Shown in pieces: positions 25,442 through 34,260 of a stretch of 43,272 nt of DNA; the stretch's first letter is position 1, and the number at the start of each line of letters is the position of its first letter. The notes under the pieces were generated by a model. The model was not told where the DNA came from and did not search any database. It saw only the letters and a program-made list of their open reading frames with translations. The DNA comes from JBNKFQ01 sp050289385. GTDB lineage: Bacteria; Pseudomonadota; Gammaproteobacteria; Pseudomonadales; Porticoccaceae. The DNA lies in NCBI GenBank assembly GCA_050289385.1, contig JBNKFQ010000003.1, positions 1 through 43,272 on the forward strand, in the 5' to 3' direction. The translations under genes were made by a program, and so were the position numbers.

Positions 25442-27466
25442 ATGTCAGAACACCGCAAGATCCTTGTCACCAGCGCCCTGCCCTATGCCAATGGCTCTCT
25501 TCACCTCGGCTATATACTCGAGGCTATCCAAACAGATATCTGGGTTCGTTTCCAGCGCTTGCGCGGCCACGAATGTTACTACGTTTGCGCCGACGATGCC
25601 CACGGCAATGCGATTATGCTCAAGGCCGAACAATTGGGCATCAGCGCCGAACAACATATTGCCAATATTCAGGTTGAGCACGAGCAGGACCTGGCTGATT
25701 TTCTGATCCGGTTCGACAACTACCACACCACACACTCCACGGAAAACCGGGAGTTGTCCAACCTGATCTACACCCGTTTGCGCGACAATGGCCACATTGC
25801 CAAACGCGACATCAAACAGGCATTTGACCCGGAAAAGGGGCTGTTTCTGGCAGATCGCTACATTAAAGGCACTTGCCCCAAGTGCAAGGCCAACGACCAG
25901 TACGGCGATAACTGCGAAGTCTGTGGCGCCACCTATAACCCGACGGACCTGATCGATCCGGTATCAGCCATATCCGGCGCCACCCCGATCGAAAAGGAGT
26001 CCACACACTACTTCTTTAAACTGCCGGAGTTTGAAGCCTTCCTGCGGGAATGGACCCGTGCTGGCCACTTGCAGGATGAAGTCGCCAACAAACTCAATGA
26101 ATGGCTCGACTCTGGCTTGCAAGAGTGGGATATCAGCCGCGATGCCCCCTATTTCGGGTTTGAAATTCCCGATGCCCCGGGCAAATATTTTTACGTGTGG
26201 CTGGACGCGCCCATCGGTTACATGGCCAGCTTCAGGGCCCTGTGTGAACGGGAAGGTATAGCCTTTGACGAATTCTGGGGTAAAGACTCCAAAGCCGAAC
26301 TGCACCATTTTATCGGTAAAGACATCATTAACTTCCACGCCCTGTTTTGGCCCGCCATGCTCAGCAGCGCCGGATTCCGCACCCCAACCCGGGTAAACGC
26401 CCACGGCTTTGTTACCGTCAATGGCAAAAAAATGTCAAAGTCCCGCGGCACATTTATCAACGCGCGAACCTGGCTGGACCATTTGCCCGCAGAGCCGCTG
26501 CGATATTACTACGCCGCCAAGCTGACCAACAGTGTCGATGACCTGGACCTGAACCTGGACGATTTTGTACAACGGATCAATTCCGATCTGGTGGGCAAGG
26601 TCATCAATATTGCCAGTCGCTGTGCGGGTTTTGTGAAAAAGCTGAACAGCGGTGTACTGGCTGACAATATCGTGGAACCGGAATTGTGGCAGCGCTTTGA
26701 AAATGCCCATACAACCATCGCCAGCCTGTACGAAAATCGCGAATTTGGCAAAGCCATGCGCGAAATTATGACACTGGCAGACGCTGCCAATGAATACATT
26801 GCCGCCAAAGAACCCTGGAAGCTGGCAAAAGATGAAAACAGGGCCGACGAAGTTACTGGCATCTGCTCACTGGGCATCAACCTGTTCAGGGTATTGATGA
26901 TCTACCTGAAACCGGTGTTGCCGGCAATGGCCAGGCAGGCAGAGCTGTTTCTCAATGACAATTTGTCCTGGCGAGAACAGTTGCAACCACTGCTGGGGCA
27001 CCAGATAGAAAAATTCAAACCCCTGATGCAACGCATCGAAAAAACACAGGTGGACACGTTGGTCGCAGCCAGTAAGGAAGAAGCCGAAACAAGCGACCCG
27101 TCACAGATCAGTGGCGCTCTGCAAAATGAACCACTGGCCGATGAAATCACTTTTGACGATTTTATCAAGGTTGACCTGCGTGTCGCCAAAATCGTCAAGG
27201 CCGAACACGTTGAAGGCGCAGACAAATTATTGCGGCTCACTCTGGATATTGGCGACACAAAAACCCGCAATGTTTTTGCCGGCATCAAATCCGGTTATAA
27301 CCCCGAAGACCTGAACGGGCGACTGACCGTAATGGTTGCCAACCTCGCACCGCGCAAAATGAAATTTGGCGTATCGGAAGGTATGGTGCTGGCGTCTGGC
27401 GACAAAAAGGGTATATATATTCTTTCACCGGACTCTGGAGCCCAGCCGGGGCAGCGCGTCACCTGA
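25442..27466 (+). CDS. metG: Methionine--tRNA ligase
   Basis: It charges tRNA(Met) for initiation and elongation. The 674-residue protein carries the HIGH-type motif His21-Leu-Gly-Tyr in ANGSLHLGYILE, a zinc knuckle with Cys145, Cys148, Cys158 and Cys161, and the KMSKS motif at 330-334. After the anticodon-binding helices, a C-terminal tRNA-binding (EMAP-like) domain (about 570-674, DFIKVDLRVAKIVKAEHVEGADKLL) provides dimerisation. All parts are full length. The downstream gap 27467-27651 shows GC-rich short dyads but no convincing terminator. Confidence 0.98.
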   Translation: MSEHRKILVTSALPYANGSLHLGYILEAIQTDIWVRFQRLRGHECYYVCADDAHGNAIMLKAEQLGISAEQHIANIQVEHEQDLADFLIRFDNYHTTHSTENRELSNLIYTRLRDNGHIAKRDIKQAFDPEKGLFLADRYIKGTCPKCKANDQYGDNCEVCGATYNPTDLIDPVSAISGATPIEKESTHYFFKLPEFEAFLREWTRAGHLQDEVANKLNEWLDSGLQEWDISRDAPYFGFEIPDAPGKYFYVWLDAPIGYMASFRALCEREGIAFDEFWGKDSKAELHHFIGKDIINFHALFWPAMLSSAGFRTPTRVNAHGFVTVNGKKMSKSRGTFINARTWLDHLPAEPLRYYYAAKLTNSVDDLDLNLDDFVQRINSDLVGKVINIASRCAGFVKKLNSGVLADNIVEPELWQRFENAHTTIASLYENREFGKAMREIMTLADAANEYIAAKEPWKLAKDENRADEVTGICSLGINLFRVLMIYLKPVLPAMARQAELFLNDNLSWREQLQPLLGHQIEKFKPLMQRIEKTQVDTLVAASKEEAETSDPSQISGALQNEPLADEITFDDFIKVDLRVAKIVKAEHVEGADKLLRLTLDIGDTKTRNVFAGIKSGYNPEDLNGRLTVMVANLAPRKMKFGVSEGMVLASGDKKGIYILSPDSGAQPGQRVT

Positions 27467-27651
27467 CAGGCGTTATTCACGGGTTACCCGGTTAGCGTTT
27501 GACCGGGCTCGAACAATGGGCCCGCAAAATCTGACCGGTTTTCCCTGTCGGGGTATCGAGCGCAGCTTGTAATTCGGGCCCAACCTGTTCACTATCATGC
27601 GTTTTACACGCCGCAACGCTTCCTTTCCTTCTACAATTCAAGGAGATAGCC

Positions 27652-28056
27652 GTGAAAAACCTTTTTAGTGTTCTGCTGGCCATGCTGTTATCTTGCCCGA
27701 TTTTTACCGCCCTCGCCGAAGGCGCCAGCCCGACAGACATTGTACAGGCTCAACTGGATGCCTATAACGCAAGAGATCTGGAAGCTTTTGCCGCCACCTA
27801 CACCGATGATATAGAAATATCCAATTTTCCGGACGCAGGAGTTTCCCGTGGCATTGATCTGTTAAAACAGCGCTACCAAAAAATGTTCGACAATACGCCC
27901 AATCTGCATGCCAAAATCACTGGACGAATTGTCCAGGGGGAGTATGTTATTGACCATGAATTCGTTACCGTCAATGACCGGCATATTCAAGCTGTGGCAA
28001 TTTATCACGTAGATATGGAAAAGCAGAAAATAGACAAGGTCTGGTTTATTCGATAA
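27652..28056 (+). CDS. Secreted SnoaL/NTF2-like protein
   Basis: The 134-residue protein starts with GTG behind AAGGAG and has a signal peptide (about 1-23, ending TALAEG). The mature part has the NTF2-like cone fold pattern: QAQLDAYNARDLEAFAATYTDDIEI near its N-terminus and a beta-rich C-terminal half. Members of this superfamily are isomerases, cyclases or ligand binders; nothing here fixes the substrate. It lies 44 bp before the AraC-type regulator and may be cotranscribed. Confidence 0.82.
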   Translation: MKNLFSVLLAMLLSCPIFTALAEGASPTDIVQAQLDAYNARDLEAFAATYTDDIEISNFPDAGVSRGIDLLKQRYQKMFDNTPNLHAKITGRIVQGEYVIDHEFVTVNDRHIQAVAIYHVDMEKQKIDKVWFIR

Positions 28057-28100
28057 ACAGATGTATCTGTGTCAGCTTAAAGTATTATCGGAGTATCCAT

Positions 28101-29126
28101 ATGAGTGCGATACCGGAAATGCGAATCGAACAACTGTTTGGCCCCGGGTCAAGTAATAACGACTTGACTGGCGAACGGCTTGAACGCCCCGAGCCAATGA
28201 CAAGAACGCAGTATTTTCAACAGGATGACCTGGTTTATGCCCGCTATCAAGCATTGGCGGGCTCCGGACAAAGGGAAGTTTTTATCATAAGGAAAGGTCT
28301 GGCAGCCATCATTGACTCACACATAAATGCTCCCGCATCGACCGGTCTCGCTTTTGGAGAAGGGTATGCTTCCATTCACTTTGCCCTGAGCGCCGGCGGC
28401 AAATTCAGTCATGAGCAGGGCGATACTCGAACACTGCGTTCACAAAACTGTCTGCTTACCCGTTATGATGCGGCCCCGATTATCTACCGTTCTGACCATG
28501 CCAGGAAAATGTCTTACATCATGTTGGCATTTTCACCGTCTGTACTTACCAGAGAGCTGGGTTTAAGTAGCGCCACACTGCCTTCCGGAATGGAATTGTT
28601 GCTGCAGCCTGATATCGAACACTACAAAAGTTCCTGCATTGCCATGAACCCTTCAATCCGGTATGCAATGGAAGATGTTTTTGAATACACACAAACGTCA
28701 TTGCACATGCGACAAATCTACCTGAGAGCGAAGCTGACAGAATTGCTCTGTTACCTGGCCGGTGATTGCGACACCAAAAACGGACTTGCTGGCAAACCGG
28801 GAATAAAATTGCGTTCTGACGAAATTGCCAGGCTCAATGACGTACGGCAACTCATCGAGCAGCGAATTGCCGAACCGCCGTCGTTGCAGCAGTTGTGTGA
28901 AGTTGCCCACTGCAACGAAAAGAAATTGACTGCCGGATTCAAACACCTGTTTGGCGCCAGCACTCACCAGTACGGGCTGGATTTGCGCTTGCGCGAAGCG
29001 CGTCGCCTGCTGCGAACCGGGGAACACTCGGTTTCCGAGGTATCGGAAATGGTGGGTTATCACCAGATACAATCCTTTTCCAGAATGTATCGCTCGCGAT
29101 ACGGCGTGGCCCCCTCAAAAATCTAA
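28101..29126 (+). CDS. AraC-family transcriptional regulator
   Basis: The 341-residue protein has an N-terminal sensing region of about 240 residues and a C-terminal AraC/XylS DNA-binding domain. The first helix-turn-helix is around SLQQLCEVAHCNEKKLTAGFK, and the second is in VSEVSEMVGYHQIQSFSRMYRSRYGVAPSKI. The sensing part resembles PchR-type regulators of iron or siderophore genes in general form, but no such genes are near. It is convergent with the S9 peptidase gene; the flanking NTF2-like genes are possible targets by proximity only. Confidence 0.9.
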   Translation: MSAIPEMRIEQLFGPGSSNNDLTGERLERPEPMTRTQYFQQDDLVYARYQALAGSGQREVFIIRKGLAAIIDSHINAPASTGLAFGEGYASIHFALSAGGKFSHEQGDTRTLRSQNCLLTRYDAAPIIYRSDHARKMSYIMLAFSPSVLTRELGLSSATLPSGMELLLQPDIEHYKSSCIAMNPSIRYAMEDVFEYTQTSLHMRQIYLRAKLTELLCYLAGDCDTKNGLAGKPGIKLRSDEIARLNDVRQLIEQRIAEPPSLQQLCEVAHCNEKKLTAGFKHLFGASTHQYGLDLRLREARRLLRTGEHSVSEVSEMVGYHQIQSFSRMYRSRYGVAPSKI

Positions 29127-29170
29127 AACCCGCTTTTGCCGTTTTCCGCCAAAACAGCACGACCTCCAGA

Positions 29171-31273
29171 TCACTCTGACATTTTTGTCCACTGACTGAA
29201 CCACAATCGCATATAACGCTGGGTACGCAGCATATTGGACGGGTGCGTAGTCGGCGTAAAGCCATGACCCTCCTCCTGAATCAACACCAGTCTGGTGGGG
29301 ACCCCGAGCATTTTCAATGCCGTATAAAACTCTTCAGATTGCGCCACCGGCGTACGAACATCGTGCTCCCCAACCATCACCAGGGTTGGCGTCGCTACCT
29401 TGTCGACATGCATAATAGAAGACGTCGCCAACCAGGCAAAAGGATCTTCCCAAAAGGGCTTTTTAAACTGGTTATAAAAAGCTCCGGGCATATCGGCCGA
29501 CCCCGCTCCACTTATCCTGTTCACCACAGCGCAATTCGCCGATGCAGCGGCAAAACGATCTGTTTGCGTGACCACCCAGGCCGTCAATATTCCACCGCCA
29601 CTGCACCCCTGAACATACATTCTGCTTTCATCCACAAAGCCTTTCCCGATGGCCGCATCAACGCCGCTCATCAAATCCTCATAATCTGCCCTGCCCGGGT
29701 AAGCGTTATAAATCGCTCGAACAAAGTCACCACCATAACCTGTACTTCCCCTCGGATTAACAAACAGCACCACATAGCCTTGTGCAGCCATATCCTGAAA
29801 AGGGAAATTAAAATCCCCCGTAAACATATATTCGGGACCACCGTGTATAGCGAGCATTAACGGGTATTTTTTCTGTGGATCAAAGCCGGGCGGGTACATC
29901 AACCACCCCTGGACTTTCGTACCGTCTTTCGAGGAATACCAGACCGTTTCCACTTTGCCCAGACGAATTTCCTGCAACCATCGGGAATTAATATCGGTGA
30001 TCACTTGCGGATCCCCACCACCCAGCGGTATGCGAATAATTTCAGGCGCTTTATACGTTGATGTGTATGTACCTGCGGCGACTTGATTGTTACTGACAGA
30101 GTTCACCACGATGCTTTGCGGGCCGGACGTGACCTCAGACACCTCTCCTGCCAGAGACACTCGATAAATATTGTTACTCCCGTGTCGAGCATTGGCAAAG
30201 AAAACCCCCTTGCCATTTTTTTGCCAATGCAAAAATGTCAGCCCCCCCAAATCTGCCAAATCGGCAATTAAAGTACGGCTTTTACCGGATTTTATATCGA
30301 GTACTTTCAATTCCATCGGAGCAACATTGGCCGATTCTGGCGCTGCCATGCCGATATAGGCGACTGAATTGCCATCCGGCGACACTTTCAGGCCAGTTTG
30401 AAAACCAAACCCCCAAAATCCCTTGCCTTTGGTCAAGGCAACCAGTCGCCGGTCATCAACGGACACGCGATAAAGATTGGCATGGGCATATTCGTCTGCA
30501 GAACCTGCGTGCGCATCTCCGCTAAAAACCAGCGCCCGGCTGTCTGGTGTCCATTGCGGTGGACCGGAAAAATATCGAGTATTTCCCGACCAGCGCAATT
30601 CGGCATTCCATTCACCCTGCGTTAACTGGCGAACTTCACCGCCATCAACGGATACAACAAAGATATGCAGATAGTCCCGGTCAGTTAACCCGTAGGGCAC
30701 AGTTCCCGCCATTTTCGCATCCAGGCGGTAATGCAGCCTGTCAATCACCACAGCATCCCCTACCCAGTTCGCCTGTTCGGGACGTTCATCAAGATTTATT
30801 TTCCAGTTTTGAACAGCGGGAACACTGCCGAGAAAAGCGATCCAGCGACCGTCTGGCGACCAGCTAAGCTTGTGAGGTTTTATTCCCTGCCCGGTCAACT
30901 GCCTTTCTTTCCCTGACTGCATATCTCTGATAAAAATCTCACTGCTGTCACCCACAGTTTTTAAATAAGCTGTACGCCCACTGTCAGGAGACCATATCAA
31001 CCCGGACGCCTTTTCCAGAAAAGGGCGGCGTCGCTCTCCGTCCGCGTCCATTATCCAGAGCGCCGACTGATGGCGGTCCTCCATCACATTGACTGTATTC
31101 AAACCAAATACAATCTGTTCTCCGTTAGGAGATATTTGCACATCAGACATATTGGCCAGCTTGAAATAATCAGCAGTAAGCAATGTTCGTTCGGCAGCTT
31201 GACTCTGGGAGAAAAACAGCAGAAACAGGACACAGTGAAAGACAGGCAAGATCATTTTCATAAGAGTTTGCAT
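29171..31273 (-). CDS. S9-family prolyl oligopeptidase-type peptidase, exported
   Basis: From the ATG at 31273 the protein has 700 residues; two further ATGs follow within 18 bases and the exact start is open. A signal peptide (ending FFSQSQAAE) is followed by a TolB-like propeller (repeats such as SPDSGRTAYL and SPDGRWIAFL) and then an alpha/beta-hydrolase domain. The catalytic Ser558 is in VQGCSGGGILTAW, the Asp in VGEHDVRTPVAQ and the His in QEEGHGFTPTTHPSN. It probably cleaves dipeptides or oligopeptides in the periplasm. It is convergent with the AraC gene and divergent from a DUF4440-like gene. Confidence 0.92.
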   Translation of the reverse strand: MQTLMKMILPVFHCVLFLLFFSQSQAAERTLLTADYFKLANMSDVQISPNGEQIVFGLNTVNVMEDRHQSALWIMDADGERRRPFLEKASGLIWSPDSGRTAYLKTVGDSSEIFIRDMQSGKERQLTGQGIKPHKLSWSPDGRWIAFLGSVPAVQNWKINLDERPEQANWVGDAVVIDRLHYRLDAKMAGTVPYGLTDRDYLHIFVVSVDGGEVRQLTQGEWNAELRWSGNTRYFSGPPQWTPDSRALVFSGDAHAGSADEYAHANLYRVSVDDRRLVALTKGKGFWGFGFQTGLKVSPDGNSVAYIGMAAPESANVAPMELKVLDIKSGKSRTLIADLADLGGLTFLHWQKNGKGVFFANARHGSNNIYRVSLAGEVSEVTSGPQSIVVNSVSNNQVAAGTYTSTYKAPEIIRIPLGGGDPQVITDINSRWLQEIRLGKVETVWYSSKDGTKVQGWLMYPPGFDPQKKYPLMLAIHGGPEYMFTGDFNFPFQDMAAQGYVVLFVNPRGSTGYGGDFVRAIYNAYPGRADYEDLMSGVDAAIGKGFVDESRMYVQGCSGGGILTAWVVTQTDRFAAASANCAVVNRISGAGSADMPGAFYNQFKKPFWEDPFAWLATSSIMHVDKVATPTLVMVGEHDVRTPVAQSEEFYTALKMLGVPTRLVLIQEEGHGFTPTTHPSNMLRTQRYMRLWFSQWTKMSE

Positions 31274-31452
31274 AGATATGGTCAGTAAGTGGTTAACAGG
31301 GGACAAACCGGTGTTTTCCCGGCAATCGGAAGACAAGGCAGACGTTAACACACCAGGATCGACAACCATTTATCCATTCACGAATTTTTTTTAACCAAAA
31401 CCTCCATTTTTTTGGCTACACAGACAATTCAAAATTTCACGCACCGAATTTA

Positions 31453-31481
31453 TTGACGACTGCATCTGGAAAACTTAATCT
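31453..31481 (+). promoter_or_regulatory. Sigma-70-type promoter of the DUF4440-like gene
   Basis: TTGACG (31453-31458) and TAATCT (31476-31481) are separated by exactly 17 bp. They lie 39 bp upstream of the ATG at 31521, in an AT-rich divergent region. This is a sequence prediction only. Confidence 0.5.
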
Positions 31482-31520
31482 CCGGCACAACCAAATCATT
31501 TGATCAGGGCACAATCAACA

Positions 31521-32003
31521 ATGAAATGTATTAATTTTCACAGTTTTCTGTTTCTCACCTGGTCTGCTGTTGCCATGAACAATCTTTATGCCGGCGATCC
31601 GGCATCAGTTAAAATTGACCAACAGTTGTGGGCGCCGATGAAACAGGCTATCAGCGATAAAGACCCTCGGGCGATAATTGATTTTTATCACCCTGAAGCG
31701 GTATATACTTCAATCTCTGAAACTTCCAGCCACACTATTGATCGCGAGGGTCTTTTAAAAGGCCTGCAATTTTTTTTTGCCAATGCCGAAGAAGTTTGGG
31801 TGGAATTGCAGTTCGAAAAGCGCGTTGACAATGAAGAAAATGCCTATCAACGCGGCCTGTATCGGATTACCAGAATTGTAGATGGAAAAACAAAAACAGG
31901 TGTTGCCGAGTTCAGTAATGTGCTCAAAAAAGTTAACGGACAGTGGAAAATTTTAACTGAAAGAAACGAGCAAAAACCAAATCTGGAGTGGTCATCACCA
32001 TAA
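31521..32003 (+). CDS. Secreted NTF2-like (DUF4440-type) protein
   Basis: The ATG at 31521 opens a 160-residue protein with a signal peptide (ending NNLYAG). The mature sequence LWAPMKQAISDKDPRAIIDFYHPEAVYTS and the C-terminal VLKKVNGQWKILTERN follow the DUF4440/SnoaL pattern. The function is not known. It is the second exported NTF2-like protein in the metG-rsxA interval but is only distantly similar to the first. The 253 bp downstream (32004-32256) hold no gene that I can support. Confidence 0.75.
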   Translation: MKCINFHSFLFLTWSAVAMNNLYAGDPASVKIDQQLWAPMKQAISDKDPRAIIDFYHPEAVYTSISETSSHTIDREGLLKGLQFFFANAEEVWVELQFEKRVDNEENAYQRGLYRITRIVDGKTKTGVAEFSNVLKKVNGQWKILTERNEQKPNLEWSSP

Positions 32004-32256
32004 CCATCAAAAATTATCTGCCACAATTGACATTTGGGCAAGATCGGGGGCCTTGCCACGGTAGACCAAACACAGGCTCTTTATATTTATCGAAAGGTAA
32101 ATATTGCTGAAAAACGGTTTGATGTCCCCGATTTCAACATTTATCAATTCAAGCTCCGGAGCTGCGAACCCGTCTGAACGACACGCCCAAAAACGACAGC
32201 AGCAACTCAAACAGCGCCGACAAAATACACCCCACAGCAATTCCACAAATGCCGGC

Positions 32257-32661
32257 TTACAGATTTAATGGCACGCTTGCCGAATAGTTAACCCAGGTTT
32301 CCCTGATGATTTTTCTGTCTCCGGATCGCAACATGAAAAACATCTGGTGCCAAATGCTGCCGTCCAGTGCTTTTCTTTCGGTATTAAATCGCTGAAGCCG
32401 AGTGTAATTGTTGCGAATAGCGTCTGCCTCGGCGCGAAAAGTGGAATCCTTACTGCTCTCGTGCCTGGCGATCAGGGATTCTATCGATCCCCTGTGGTAA
32501 AGATCGGCAATATCCTGGTAATGACTGAAATTTGCCTCTACTTCCAGATAATGGGCGTCTATGCGTTTAACGTACTGGTCAACAAAATTGGGGGCTTGTA
32601 CGCCCACCATCACAGCGGCGACAAAAACAATCAGTGAGAGGTAATGATGCAACTTGCTCAT
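32257..32661 (-). CDS. DUF2937 family protein
   Basis: From the ATG at 32661 the protein has 134 residues: one N-terminal membrane helix (about 6-22, YLSLIVFVAAVMVGVQAP) followed by a mostly helical segment (FVDQYVKRIDAHYLEVEANFSHYQDIADLYHRGS) that matches DUF2937. The family function is unknown. It probably sits in the inner membrane with its helical domain on one side. It is divergent from rsxA, with 187 bp between. Confidence 0.82.
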   Translation of the reverse strand: MSKLHHYLSLIVFVAAVMVGVQAPNFVDQYVKRIDAHYLEVEANFSHYQDIADLYHRGSIESLIARHESSKDSTFRAEADAIRNNYTRLQRFNTERKALDGSIWHQMFFMLRSGDRKIIRETWVNYSASVPLNL

Positions 32662-32848
32662 AAGACCACAATCGACGTATGCCAGCGTCCAGTCTTGCGC
32701 AAACGTCACTGCCAGTCAAACGGCAATAACCCCGATTTTATCAGGGTTTTATACCACATCATTGGACGCAACCCCTGGCTATAGCCGATAATATACGGCT
32801 TACCGGGGCGGCTTGCCCCGCCTCACACACTGGACCAGCGACAACACG

Positions 32849-33424
32849 ATGCAGGAACTCGCGCTCATTCTGATCAGCGCCATATTGGTGAACAATTTTG
32901 TTCTGGTGCAATTTCTGGGCTTGTGCCCCTTTATGGGGGTTTCCAACAAGCTGGAAAGCGCCATTGGCATGTCTGCGGCGACCACGTTTGTGCTTACTCT
33001 GGCGTCGATGGCGAGCTATTTGGTCAATACCATTTTGTTAAAACCGCTGGGCCTGGAATACCTGAAAACCATAGCGTTCATTATGGTGATTGCTGCTGTG
33101 GTACAGTTCACCAAAATGTTTATCGAAAAAACCAGCCCCCTGTTATACCGGGTACTGGGTGTATTCCTGCCTTTGATCACCACCAACTGCGCCGTATTGG
33201 GCGTGGCCCTGCAAAACACCAGCAAGGCCCATAACTTCTTTCAGTCCACGCTCTACGGACTTGGCGCGGCACTGGGCTTTTCCCTTGTGTTGATACTGTT
33301 TACCGCCATGCGCGAACGACTGGCAGTAGCCGATGTGCCAACGCCGTTCAAGGGCGCTGCCATTGCCATGATTACTGCAGGGCTGATGTCGCTGGTGTTT
33401 ATGGGGTTTGGGGGGTTGGTGTGA
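32849..33424 (+). CDS. rsxA: Electron transport complex subunit RsxA/RnfA
   Basis: RsxA is one of the membrane core subunits of the Rnf/Rsx complex, which couples electron flow between ferredoxin and NADH to ion movement, or in some bacteria resets SoxR. The ATG at 32849 gives the family start MQELALILISAILVNNFVLVQFLG and 191 residues with six membrane helices. The conserved cysteines lie in GLCPFMGVSNK and LITTNCAVLG, the pair that holds a cluster with RnfE. It is the first gene of rsxABCDGE. A heptad element of about 160 bp separates it from rsxB. Confidence 0.97.
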   Translation: MQELALILISAILVNNFVLVQFLGLCPFMGVSNKLESAIGMSAATTFVLTLASMASYLVNTILLKPLGLEYLKTIAFIMVIAAVVQFTKMFIEKTSPLLYRVLGVFLPLITTNCAVLGVALQNTSKAHNFFQSTLYGLGAALGFSLVLILFTAMRERLAVADVPTPFKGAAIAMITAGLMSLVFMGFGGLV

Positions 33425-33429
33425 GTAAA

Positions 33430-33586
33430 GTTGGAAGTTGGGAGAAAGTTGGAAGTTGGATGTTGGAAGTTGGAAGTGAAAGCAAACACACCATCGCTAT
33501 GCTCGGTGTAAAGGCTGCACCACTTGGGCCGAGCGCGGCGATGGCCCGAATCAGTTACTTCCAACTTCCAACATCCAACTTCCAAC
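33430..33586. repeat. Heptad-armed inverted repeat element E (rsxA-rsxB gap)
   Basis: The left arm is six heptads of GTTGGAN type (33430-33475) with one 4-bp interruption. The right arm is TTCCAAC, TTCCAAC, ATCCAAC, TTCCAAC (33559-33586). The core contains the same dyad as element D: ACCATCGCTATGCTCGG (33490-33506) and CCGAGCGCGGCGATGGC (33529-33545), less perfect here. The left arm begins 5 bases after the rsxA stop codon. It sits inside an operon, so its transcript hairpin could modulate expression of rsxB onwards. Confidence 0.92.
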
Positions 33587-33615
33587 TCCCGGCTCCTTAC
33601 CCAGAGCAGCTATAA

Positions 33616-34260
33616 ATGGACCGCCTCTACGACATCATCGCGCAAGACCCGCTGCTGGCGGCACTTTACGTGCTGGTCGGCCTGGCGATTTTGTTTGGTG
33701 GTATTCTCGGATTCGCTGCTGTGCGCTTTAAAGTGCAGGGCGACCCGGTAGTGGCACAGATAGATGACCTGCTACCACAAACCCAATGCGGACAATGCGG
33801 CCATCCAGGCTGTCGGCCCTACGCCGAGGCCATTGCCAAAGGTGAAGCAATCAATCACTGCCCGCCCGGAGGACAAGCCACCATTGACGCCATTGCCGAT
33901 TTGCTGGGCATGGAATCCATACCGCTCGATGCCGAACACGGCGAAACCAGCGAAGTCACCACCGTCGCCTATATTCGCGAAGACGAGTGCATTGGTTGCA
34001 CCAAGTGCATTCAGGCTTGCCCGGTGGATGCCATACTCGGCGCAGCCAAACAGATGCACACCGTTATTATTTCCGAATGCACCGGGTGTGATCTTTGTGT
34101 CGAACCGTGCCCGGTGGACTGCATCGACATGGTTCCGGTAGAAAAAACTATCGCCGACTGGCAGTGGCAATTGCCGCCCTCAACCGCCCAGGGTCTGGCA
34201 TCCGCAGCACTCATCGCCACTGACAGGCGCCCCCACTCATCAATCGGGGGGCAGACCTGA
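33616..34260 (+). CDS. rsxB: Electron transport complex subunit RsxB/RnfB
   Basis: RsxB is the peripheral, membrane-anchored ferredoxin-like subunit of the Rnf/Rsx complex. The 214-residue protein has an N-terminal helix (about 14-34) and a four-cysteine [4Fe-4S] domain (TQCGQCGHPGCRPYAEA...HCPPGG, about 57-90). Two ferredoxin motifs follow (CIGCTKCIQACP and CTGCDLCVEPCP, about 125-170). Its stop overlaps the ATG of rsxC by one base (TGATG), a sign of translational coupling. Confidence 0.97.
   Translation: MDRLYDIIAQDPLLAALYVLVGLAILFGGILGFAAVRFKVQGDPVVAQIDDLLPQTQCGQCGHPGCRPYAEAIAKGEAINHCPPGGQATIDAIADLLGMESIPLDAEHGETSEVTTVAYIREDECIGCTKCIQACPVDAILGAAKQMHTVIISECTGCDLCVEPCPVDCIDMVPVEKTIADWQWQLPPSTAQGLASAALIATDRRPHSSIGGQT

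Noticed and set aside
32007..32246. 79-codon minus-strand frame between the DUF4440-like and DUF2937 genes
   Set aside because: No ribosome binding site, no family and unusual composition (cysteine-rich stretch); not supportable as a gene.
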